Notes under the pieces: generated by a model
What the model was told of the DNA's origin: nothing
What the model saw: the letters and a program-made list of their open reading frames with translations, nothing else
The model's database searches: none
NCBI RefSeq assembly: GCF_032854445.1
Contig: NC_088304.1
Span: 6,395,704-6,459,703, forward strand
Direction of reading: 5' to 3'
Length of the DNA: 64,000 bases
DNA from: Liolophura sinensis
Taxonomy: Eukaryota; Mollusca; Polyplacophora; Chitonida; Chitonidae
Program-made: the position numbers and the translations under genes
In this document: positions 48,260-60,100 of the stretch, piece by piece
Numbering within the stretch: the first letter of the stretch is position 1
How the letters are laid out: each line of letters begins with the position of its first letter

Positions 48260-49678
48260 CTCAATCGCGTTCTTGTGAAACACGTTCATGTAATATTATA
48301 TGTAACTAAACATATAAAAAACCAGTCTGTTGTTGTACAGAAATTACCATTCAGAACAAATCAAATTATATTATGAATACTGTCCCACAAAACTATACTG
48401 GGTAAATTGTTTTAGTTATAATTAGGACAGATATAATCTTCAAATACCTTAAATATTGCCTGAGTTATGGTTACGTGAGAAATAATCTTTACAAAGTGGT
48501 ACACATAGTTTGACATACAATTGTTAGTGGTCGTTATGGTGATGCTAGAAGTACTTCTCTTTGTTTACAAAAATTAATTTAATTATTATTTTATTAATTA
48601 TTTTTAATTATTTTAACAGTGTGTACATTATTATGTATTACACAGATAATCGTGTTCATGTTAACTTTTTAAGAAATGTTTTGTAAGCCAACTCTAATCC
48701 ACGATGTCGGACATCGGCCTACGCTGTATTACACTGTGGACATAATGTCTACCCCACAATTTAGTGTAGGCAAATGCCTAAGCCACTTCTGTATACTACA
48801 GTCTGTTTCTTTAAAAGAGTCGCCTATATCTAGCTGCCTGTATAATTAGTCATACTCGCTACCAAAATTGGCATAGTCTGCCAAAGTCATAGTGATACGT
48901 AACAACACAAGCTCTACACATGGATATATTGGAAGTTCATATTCTTCCAAAGAAAATCAAGTCAGAACACTTTTTCTAATTCATAATGTTAAACTGCATA
49001 AGCTCAGTTTTGATGCCAAGAACTCACTGCCTTGACTGACTGGATAAGTACACAAAAACAAATGGCATGCTGGCGAATGAGCTTGGAAAGTAACATGTTT
49101 TACAATAGGTGCAGCAACATGTGGTGGGAAGAAACTTCACCTACACTACCTACACTACACTCTAAGCGGTTAGACTACATTGTTTTTTTAATAACAAAAT
49201 TTCCTAGTATCCAGTTTTAAAACCATACTGCCATAAGATCATATACTACAACAAATAAAATTAAATTCATTTATTAAGGTTATATTATACTAAAACGTGT
49301 CAATAATTCCAAATACGGCGGTGTCAGAAACAGGGCTTACATAGACTCGATAGCAGTTAAGGTAACTGGTGCCACCCTCCTTCAAAACATGTTGAACTCC
49401 GCCCAATACCCAGCAAGCCACTGGTTTTGTAATAATTATGACGTCATTGAGAAAGAAATGAGTTCTTGCCGTTGAAACCGAGCTTAAGGGCTTAATCTTA
49501 TGGATAAGAAAATTGCTCTAACGTCAATTTCCTTGCAATGATGTGAACTTCAAAGATATCCATGTTTAGAGCTTGTGATGTTACCTGCCACTGCCTAAAG
49601 GCAATTTTGGTAGGGAGAATAACTGATTTTACAGACAGCTGAAAATAGGCGACTTTCTAAAAGAAATAGATTATAGTG
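48258..49678. other. AT-rich DNA (possible intron)
   Basis: No element recognised. Confidence 0.4.
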
Positions 49679-50780
49679 TAGGACTGTCGCTTACACTACA
49701 TTTCAGAGCTGACATCTGCCTACAGCACTGCCGCTTACACTACATTTCAGGGAAGACATCTGCCTACTCCACTGCTAGTTACACTGTACATTTCAGAGCA
49801 GAATTCTGCCTACACCCATGTTTTCTTCCACACTCACTTTACATTCCAGAACAGACATCTGCCTACTGCATTGCCGGTTATACTAACCATTTCAGAGAAA
49901 CCATCTGCCTACTCCACTGTCGCTCACACTACATTTCAAAACAGACATCTGCCTACTCCACAGTCGCTCACACTACATTTCAAAACAGACATCTGCCTAC
50001 ACCACAGTCGCTCACACTACATTTCAGAGCAGAATTCTGCCTACACCCATGTAGTTTACATTACATTCCAGAACAGACATCTGCCTACTCCATTGCCGTT
50101 TATACTAACCATTTCAGAGAAATCATCTGCCCTACTCCACAGTCGCTTACACTACATTTCAGAACAGACATCTGTCTACTCCACAGTCGCTCACACTACA
50201 TTTCAGAAACAGACATCTGTCTACTCCACAGTCCGCTCACACTACATTTTCAGAACAGAGAATCTGTCTACTCCACTGTCCTTACACTACATTTCAAAAC
50301 AGACTTCTGTCTACTCCACAGTCGCTCACACTACATTTCAGAACAGACATCTGTCTACTCCACAGTCGCTTACACTACATTTAAAAACAGAACATCTGTC
50401 TACTCCACTGTCGCTCACACTACATTTCAGAACAGACATCTGCCTACTCCACTGTCGCTCACACTACATTTCAAAACAGACATCTGTCTACTCCACTGTC
50501 GCTCACACTACATTTCAGAACAGACATCTGTTCTACTCACTGTCGCTCACACTACATTTCAAAACAGAAATCTGTCTACTCCACTGTCGCTCACACTACA
50601 TTTCAGAGCAGATATCTGCCTATTCTACGACCGCTTACATTACATATGAGTGTAGAAATCTGTCTACAGCACTATCGCCCACACTACATTTCAGAATAGA
50701 GACATGTACCTACGCCACTGCTGCTTATGCTATATCTGAGTGTAGACTGTAGATAGTAGAGCTGTCGCTCACTCTAAATT
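49679..50780. repeat. Minisatellite, 44-bp unit, about 24 copies
   Basis: Units read ctactccactgtcgctcaca, ctacatttcaaaacagacat, ctgt. The array is most regular at 49900-50620 and decays at both ends. Small length changes (43-47 bp) are scattered. The unit has no stop in the + frames, which gives a 293-codon ORF (49871-50752) that is not a gene. It lies just upstream of the PRDM14 exon at 50945. Confidence 0.95.
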
Positions 50781-50944
50781 TGAGTATACTCCTTGCACCA
50801 AATTTTTTGGCTCTGCAGGACACACAGGTGAAAAAGAATACTAGTAGTTTCTCGGCTGGAGTCCATAATATGCAAATAGCCTATTTACGGTATATCTATC
50901 CTCATCTGATGATATATTATAATCCAAATAACATTCAGTTTCAG

Positions 50945-51198
50945 GCCAAGGTTTGCGGCCAATTTCATCAAGAATTTCTACAACCAGCTGACACTTCTCG
51001 TCCGCCGCCGCAGTGCCCGGATGTGTGCCCGGTACGATTGGACGCTGGCCGCTGTTTTCCGGAATCCACCTACACTCGGACACCAGTTCACACAGGCCGA
51101 CCTTGACCTTGTCCTTTACGGTCACGTGGGCAGAGTGTGCACAAATTCCGACGGACGTCATGCCTTAACGGGACATAGAATTAACGAGTTCTCTATGG
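50945..51198 (+). CDS. PRDM14: PRDM14 exon with N-terminal conserved motif
   Basis: Acceptor attcagtttcag|G at 50943-50944 and donor ATGG|gtaaga at 51199; about 84 codons entered in phase 2 and left in phase 1. The key block is [16 protein letters not shown], near residues 49-64 of this exon. From memory, human PRDM14 has FQFTEEDLHFVLYG about 75 residues before its PR domain, so this is the same motif at a comparable place. Upstream of the motif the peptide is basic ([13 protein letters not shown]), and I recognise nothing in it. An alternative acceptor six bases upstream (50939) keeps the same phase. If the candidate exon at 41.4 kb is wrong, translation could also begin at the ATG at 51021. 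The exon sits about 180 bp after a 44-bp minisatellite. Confidence 0.85.
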
Positions 51199-54100
51199 GT
51201 AAGAATGCCAAATTTTTACAAATATTGAAATGGACTCTCAAACAACATTCCAGAGTGCATTGTCGCCAAGAATTGGCTGCAATACTGCGCATATAGCGCT
51301 ATCAGCGCTCGCTTCACATCGCTGCACAGACCACGAAACCAGCTGCACATCGGGCTGGCTTGGACTAAACCTCAGCACGGGTGTAGTGGTATTCAACATT
51401 CACAATAAAAATAACTTCAGGTGTTGTACAAACTTTAGATAAAGAGAATGCATGTGTATCAAAGTATTATTCAAAGCAAAGATTCAGACAGTTTTTGTGT
51501 TTCCTGCCTCATCACCGTGACCCCAGTGACATAGGCGTTTTTCAAGATTTCTGTACAAAACCTGCTATCGGTAGCATGGATGTAAAGTGAACGTAGAGAG
51601 CAGCACATGTGCTGTAAGGTGTATGGCATCATTCCTTACAGTGCGGAATGTCCCGCATTGGTAAGAGGTTTCATGAATCATTCCCTCCAGGGAAAAATGT
51701 TTGATTTCATCAGTTGACAAACCTACAGTAGTTATCGTATAAATAGAGCGTTCTTAACAAAGACAGACGTAAGTTTTGTGAGCAATTTCAAGCCTCGCAA
51801 GAGAAGGGACATCTGGTCAGTACATAGAGTCGGGTCATACAAGAAAAAAAATTTTAAATCAAAATCATCAGAATTGGGGCTTGATCGTTTCGCTCAGCTA
51901 GGAGTACGGTACAGGTGAAGAATACCAGTCTGTCTGGCGCTCACACAGTATACTATAAATGAGTGAGGTGTCAGTCCAGTGTATTCTAAAATGCGTTCTG
52001 ATAAGGCAGCATCTCAAATATGACTATTTTTGAAATCGACCTGTTAAAGAAGACAATGTTGTGATATGGCGGATAAACGTTAAGCCATAGGTGGATGGAA
52101 TAAACTTAACAATAATTAAGGTTAAATGTACGGATCCTTTTCTTTCCCTTTGAAGTACATCGCTGACGGCAGTGATATTTCTATATTTGTACCGGTAGAA
52201 ATCACAACATAAAAATTCAATATTCTGTGGTACATTATAGAACAAGATGGCCATGACTTGTGGTTAGCAAATTATACCTCTCCATGTGTGTCTTTTAACT
52301 AATGCAAGCACCTTACTTAATGGTCACTCTTTTTGGTCCGGTAAAAGAACGACATTATTGCCACCGTGAAGAAGCTTATCGTCGCCTAAATTTCTCACAA
52401 TATCGAAAGCTAAAGATAGTTAGTATGCTAATGCTTGGTGTCCTGCATGGAAGATGACTCAATGAAGCAGCGCACAGGAAAAGCCCATTGACATAATAGT
52501 GCAGGTGATTTATACGAGTAGTGTTTACAGACCGTTTATGTACATAGGTGATCGAGGCTTTCTACTCCATAATTCAGTATGCCCCTCAGTCCAAGTTTCC
52601 CCTTCTCTTTACCAGATGGCCGATGCGGTGTTGTTGTCCGCTGATGTCGCCATGTGGACCCTAAAACCATTAATACCGTGTTTAAACTACGGGATCAGGC
52701 AATTAAAACGAATCAAGCCAAGAATGGTAAATTCTCCTATGATTTGTGAGCTTACAAACCTTAGCATGATTTAATCTGTTTTCAGTGTTCATTAAGCTTG
52801 ATGAAACAACTATATAGCAGCTAAAAGTGCATTAGCAATTTACAGACTTAAGGGAGTTGGGTTAACATGCTTCACGGATATTATTTAGCACAAAATCAAC
52901 GTGTGTTAACGGACCGAGTGCCTCAAGCACAATTACAAAAGCCCAGTTCGCCAAGGTCATCGACCAATGTCAAGTGAACAGCACCTTGTACCTGTACAGT
53001 CAGACCAACATTTAAAAGTCGGCGAAAATACTTTGAGTTCCTAAAATGTCCTAAAAATACGACCACAAAAGAGTATTTTTTGAGGCAGATGAATGTCATG
53101 AGATATTACGTTTGATCCTAAAATTGACATTTTCCCAATAGGATGTCATCATTCCTTCAAAACACCTCTCAAAGCATCTTTCTAAACCAACAGAACTCCC
53201 AAAATGTGGAAAAATGAGAAATTTAATGATGGACGAAATGCTAGGTCATTTAGGGTAGATTCATTTTATGAGTTAGAAAATTCAGCTGTCGCCGAACCTT
53301 CATCTCGTGTGAATTATAGGTGCAACGGGTACAAACCTTAGCAAATAAAACTAAAAGGCCTAATTAGGATCAATGGACCTATTTGTGAATGTCAGCTGAA
53401 GTGAAAAACAGAAAAAGAAAAAAAAAAACAGGACGCATTTGCATGTGTTTCTTTACAGATTTACACAAGTTATAATCCATTACTTTTTGTTTGTTGTTTA
53501 TTTAGGCAGTGGCCTCCGTGGCCGAGAGCTTACCATGATAGCACAGCGTAATGATTCATGAGCCCCTCACCAAGGCGGTCACCACCAGTTCAAATCCAGC
53601 TCATTCTGGTTTCCTTTCCAGTGGTACGCGGGGAGGTCGATCTGTCAGCAATCTGCGGATGGCCCTGGGTTCCCATGGCTCTTCATGGTTTCCTCCCACC
53701 TTAATGTTGGCCGCCGTCGTATAAGTGAAATATTAAGTATGGTGAAAATCAACAGCCAAATAAATAAATAAATGAATTAATAAATACATAAATACATGTA
53801 TAGACTGTTATATGTAGCACAAAGACAAATACAGGGGCCCAAGCGTAGGCATATGCTTACATGTAGGCCTATATGTATTATCAAACGCCAGTGGCATACG
53901 ACGACTGATTCATGCGTATGACCTCGCTAGAAATTGTGCCTGATCTGATGGTGTATAACATAACAACTCATCAGTTTAGAAATCTCAAGCGAGATGTAAA
54001 TCTGTATCACAACAGACACTTCGCTCGAAACAACTGTAAAATAGCAAACGAATTACAGCCGTTAGTGGTAAGTGGCGGCTGACATGCGCGTGCTACGCAC

Positions 54101-57100
54101 GAGCGATCAAACAAAATGGCTGCCCTCGGGCCAAATGCTCCCACTTTCAAACATGATACTCTTGTAGCCTCGTAACACAGCAGGCAGCCCCGTCTTTATT
54201 GAAATGTCCATATACTTTAGTGGTTATGGCTGCTGAATCCTGTAATACCGTGTTAAAAACAGTGTATTGAGTGTACACTGTACAGAGTGACTCAGGTATC
54301 GAACACGCTAGGATGTCATCACTCTCCATAAGAAACACACTACAAATCAACAACCGACTGGTGGAGAACGTTTGAAATGTAGTCTACTCTAATTACTAAA
54401 CAGACCGGGGTTTATATCGTATGATCCTTAGTCTGTACTGAAGACGAATTCATTGTAATATCCGCCAAAGGTGCTCTTATTGCCAGTTTTAGAAGGTGCT
54501 ACAATCTTTGATCGTATTACATGATATCGCCCACGGTGATTGAATTAATCAAATTACCACATATTCAAGATAACAACAGGATCGAAATAGTAATGAGTTC
54601 GATTCCAGATCCGGCTTGATTGACAGCTGTCGTATGTTGTACATTAGTTGTCTCCACTCTAATCAATACATGTATGTTCTTTTCATCGCTAATGAATCTC
54701 TTGTATTTATAAACAAAATTATGGATGTAATCTGAAAGTATAAAGCATTATACAGAAAGACAATCAATATGAAAGCACGTGACTTAAGTACAAATGACGG
54801 ATTAATTACATGTAACAAATCATGAACACAAAGTATCATTAATTTAAGGTATACAGAGTGGAGAAAAACTGTGTACTCTGCACTTTCTTAAAATTTTAAG
54901 AAAATAATTCTTGTGTGCCTCCCATTAAAAAAAAAAGTCTTGCATTTTCTCATTTGAATGATTTGTCAATTTTAAAGTATCGGTAGTTAAATCTGTGTAA
55001 GTTTTACATTTATTGTCACAAAACTATCCATTTTCAGACAAATTCCATTCATAGCTAAACGTAATTGGCAAAAAACATATCTTCTCAGCCAGCAAATGGT
55101 AAGAAAAACTTGTAGAAAGGCTCAGAAATTCTATGAATAATTTGTGGTTGTGTTTGTTTCAAGATAAGGATTAAATGCCAAAACTAACAGTATATTGTAA
55201 GTTACCCCGTCTCTTTGGTGGGGTAACGAATTTATTTATACGAGTGGCCTTACGATCAGAGAAATTTAGGCTTTAACATAACCACAATGTCGGCAATGTG
55301 CAATGCGGCGCTAAAATGTAATAAAAGATGTTGATTGCGGAGGAAAAAAAATGAAGTGTGTGGTATGAACACTTACCTCTACTGCACGTGACTGCACTCA
55401 AGCAATGGATAGTCAATAAAAAGAAATAGAAATAAATGAGTTTAACATGCTTTAATGTTTACATATTCATTGTGCTTTGGTTAGGCGAATACATTTTAGT
55501 GTTGCATTAAGTACAAAACTCCTGTAATACTGACAGATACATGTGTGACTGAGCCTCGGGATGTAGGGCTAAGGGCCAGCCTCCTGACCCTCAGTGGTTC
55601 CCTCATTGGGTATCACCAAATGGAGGACTTGGATTATGACAGTTTGTGAAGCTGGCGTGAACAGAAAGTACGAACATCTGTCAACTTCACGTCACACTTC
55701 AGGCGGAAAATTACATTTGTTTTAGGGTGGAAAAAAAACGAGCTTTAGGCGAAATAGAAACCATTCAGTCTGTCCGCATGTCACCATCTTGATTTTGAAC
55801 ATATATGATGTGTTATATAACTATACCATATAATTATACCCAATAGCCCATGTTGTGTGGAAATAGATTAACGTTTAGATGTATGCACTGGGCAATATGC
55901 CTACAGTCAGCTGTATAATAGCTGTAATAAGTGAACTGTATAATAAATACAGAGTTTTAACCGAACAGTTTAAGAATGACATTGATACATCATATTGTTT
56001 GATTTATCTGTGTTTTGTTAATTTGTACCATTCGTACTTACAGCCGTATTTAAGAATGTTTCACTTATGCCATGCAAGGAGATCAGATTAGTAGAGCAAA
56101 CCGGTAATGGATCTTGCGATTATCGACTTGGAGCGCTCTTTATGGAGTACGACTGGTATACGAATGTCGGACATATGTATATACATCTCACAGATCTTCT
56201 AACTTACGATCGAAGTAATGATTTCGAGCCTACGATGTCGTTGGCCAGGGGATCTTGTTTCTGTTTCGTTGAATCACCAAGTACGAATTATTTACTATAT
56301 TCATAAAATGGCAATAAATAGATTGATCTTGTTTAGACCTTTCTTTCAAAATTAATAACTACGGATTAAAACCTTTAAAAAAGTGAAACAAGGTGAGGAT
56401 ACAAAAATAGGGACAATGCCATTCGAAAAAAAACTAAACCAAAAAATTGTTTGCTTTTCTCCTGTAACAGTTTGTAGCCTAGATTCAGCTTATTTCTATA
56501 TCAATCACGTAAATACATTATTTTACACGTTATCTCTCGCAGGTATGGAGAAAATGTTCCATCGCCAGAACATGGGGTTACCAGGCCGGTTTACCTTTAC
56601 CGGTGGAAAAATCATGTCGCTGGATCCTGCCCCGTTAGATCTGCCCGAGGGTAAGTACACCCATACACAGCTGCTGTTGTGCAATTTGCTAATTGTTTGT
56701 GTAAAGAAACGTTTCCTGCGGACACTGGTCTTTTAATTCCAGCTCTATCCACCTTGTGCTTTGTGAGCCGCTTGGGGCAATCGATACTTTGTCAGCGGTT
56801 GTCTCCCCTATCACCAGATGTCGCTCTCTTGAACTGATTTCATCTTTCCAAACCTGTAGCTACTCATTTATACATTTCAGAAACAAATATCCGCCATAAG
56901 CGATTCGGACGATAGCTGTGTAGCCCACTGTTGATTTACATGACAGATAGCGTATTTCATGTGGTTTCTACAGCAAGTCAAATGATATATTAGGGAATAT
57001 GTAATGTTAGCGAATATCGACTACTTCAGGTGTGTCTGGGCTGCCAATCACTGCAATAAGACCCACATGTATGTAACACCGTATACGCAGCCCGTCATAC

Positions 57101-60100
57101 GTTGTGCGTGTAGGCTTACTCATTAATTAAAGGGGTATCTTTAACTGCCCAGTGGAGACTCAGTTCCAAGATGTTTTTATCATTGTTCACTTGCAATGAA
57201 TATATACGACTTTACCAGTTCACCCACTAAATGTCATCGCAAATGCAGAAATGAACAGCAACAACTTTGATCCGCATTAATATAGGCGGGAAAGGTTCCT
57301 TATTCTACACTCAAAAAATTTCCCTATTAATTTCAGTACAAAGTCTATTGTCTGAGTGACGCTAGAATGTATGCTGTTATTATAACACAATATTCTATCT
57401 TATTCAACATAACGCCTGTTAGTCTAGAACAAGTCTTTAAGTTCGAATTACGGTAATGGAATATGTGTGTTATATTTAAAATAATAATCTACTGCAATAG
57501 CAGAATACATTCTAGCATCCCTCAAACACAGACGTTCTTTTAAAAATATCAGATTACTTTTTTTGGAGTAAGAACGCTGAGTTCTAACAAATAGGCCTAT
57601 TCCGTAAATAAGATCCTTTAATTTGTTGACTAACTGAAATGCACTCAATATCTTGGTGACAAACTAAAATGTCACATTTTAATATTATTTTATATTTCAA
57701 AAAAAAAAAAGGAAATGAAAAAGGTGTCATATATTCTTTCGGGAGGCAGCGTAAAGGGCAAACTGAGATGGTGTGTACAAATGTTATAGGATGATTCTTT
57801 GCATGTTAATATAAACGGCTGTTTTGTTTCAGAAATTTAATTATGATGGATTTAAGTCGTATATTAATAAATATACGCCGATGTTTTTGTTATAACCAGG
57901 TGACATATTCAGTTTAATTTAATATAATTTATTTAAGCCAGCCTTTATACTGGAGGCGCAAAACAGTTATCAAATCCAGATAAATATTCCAGTTATCATA
58001 CGAAGGGAGGAGGGGGAGGGGGGGGGGGGCGCCCACACGCAGGTTACGTGTGGGCGCAAGCCATTCATCAAACCAAGATGAATGTTCCAGTTATCACACT
58101 GGAGACACAGGTTACGTGTGGGCACAAACCAGTTTTCAAACCAAGATAAATGTTTGAGCTATTACACTGATGTTGCTGCACATTTCCCGCCATATCCTCG
58201 TGTTCTCTCAGCTACCAATCACTTTTAACTTTACAGACGTGTCCATCCGCCATACCACATTTGGACCCATCGTCCACTTTGGGGTGTTTTCCCAGCGACC
58301 TTTGGAGATGGGGAAAACCTTCGGACCATTCAAAGGCAAAATCGTGAATACCAGTGAGATTAAAGCCTTTGATGACAACTCGTATATGTGGGAGGTAAGC
58401 AAGAATGCCCCGCACTCAAGAATACCCCGTACTCAAGAATATGTCGTACTCAAGAATACTCCGTACTCAAAAATCTGTCGTACTCAAGAATACTCCGTAC
58501 TCAAGAATATGTCGTACTCAAGAATACCCATACCCAAGAATACCTCGTACTCAAGAATGCCCCGCACTCAAGAATATGTCGTACTCAAGAATATGTCGTA
58601 CTCAAGAATATGTCGTACCCAAGAATATGTCGTACCCAAGAATACCGCGTATTCAAGAATATGTCGTACTCATAAATACAACATACTCATGGAAACCTCT
58701 TACTGAAGAATACCCCATACACATGAATACATCATACTCATGGATACCCCGTACTCATGAATTCGACGTACTCAAGAAATAGCAAATTGGACACAGCCTG
58801 GATTAACCAATCGATACCTTAATAAAGAACCGTGTGTTTTGATTTGGTGTCAATGAAAAGGATACGATGGCTTCTACTGACTGATAGGTGGTTGACGACA
58901 AATCACCATTCTACGTAGAAGACTTAACTTGCATACTGTACTTAGACGGCTTGCATGCCGATTATATGCCATTTAATTTAATTGGATATTATCGTGGGTA
59001 TTTTAGCACAAGAATAGATTATTTACCCAGAAAACCTTATAAAAATTGCCGGTCACACAGGAATAGCAGTTAGACCATTAATGTTTCCATTATTTCTGAA
59101 TATTATGTTCATTCGCTTGTTTATTTGGTGGATTCGTGTTTCACTTCATTTGAACTATGTCACCTTCTTGATTACCCTCAGGAAAAAAACGCCCTGACAT
59201 AAAGTCCCCGTCAGGGAAATGAAGGTTGATTTAGACCACCTCATCTCATTGGTATAGATGGATAATGGTTTCAGGTGTTACGCTCGAAATCGCATTGTCA
59301 GCATATTAAGATCCTTGATGAGAGAATACTTCACTGTGTGTAGCTAAAACACATTTACGTTTCCCAGGTTTTTAAAGAAGGTCGCCTTAGTCACTTTATA
59401 GACGGACGAGGTTCGGGGGGTAACTGGATGTCATTCGTAAACTGCGCCCGTCACATCGGAGAGCAGAATCTGGTAGTCGTACAGCAGGACGGACAGCTCT
59501 TCTACGAGGTGTGTAAAGACGTCACGGAAGGAACGGAACTGCTGGTCTGGTACGGCGATGCCTACCTGCAGTTCCTTGGCATCCCGGTCACTCTCCGGGA
59601 CACGACGATTCCGCCAACGATAGAGACCGGAGAAGAGGAGAGTAAGTAATATGACGTATTAATTGCTTACATCTATGGCGTTTTGGTAATACACTCGTTA
59701 AGTACGCCCTTATCACTTACTTCGCTTAGTGCCTCACTCCTCTATCCACACTCCACACTGCCAGAAAAAATTAATACATAAAAAAGATGAGAAAAAACTA
59801 CTCTGATGAAACTACCTCATATCACTTACTGTCACTGAGAAAAACCTCCTGACAAAACCGGAGTCCAGCCATGCATCTGGAGCTGGTTCCGAACCTGTGA
59901 CCTCATTAGTTAAGAGCTATAATGCACTTTTTTCGACAGAAGTCGTCATGCATATACATGTAACTCATGCGACGATCCTCTGTAAGGTTTCGTGATATTT
60001 ATTAAAATTAAAAAGTAAAATTTTAAAGCTATCGAGATCTCCAGTTTTACGATGTGTGCATCGGTATCCGAGAATTTGAATTATGAAACATAACCTTGGT

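Noticed and set aside
49871-50752. 293-codon + strand ORF
   Set aside because: It lies wholly in the 44-bp tandem array, and the same unit is read in all three frames in turn. It follows from a stop-free repeat unit rather than a gene.
52499-52774. Possible extra PRDM14 exon (acceptor-like ctctttaccag before ATGGCC)
   Set aside because: Exons 50945-51198 and 56543-56650 already join in phase. This peptide shows no PRDM14 similarity and no good donor.
58388-58782. Overlapping ORFs of 95 and 125 codons
   Set aside because: They come from the 17-bp array in an intron. Only the continuation in the PR-domain frame is kept, as a finding.
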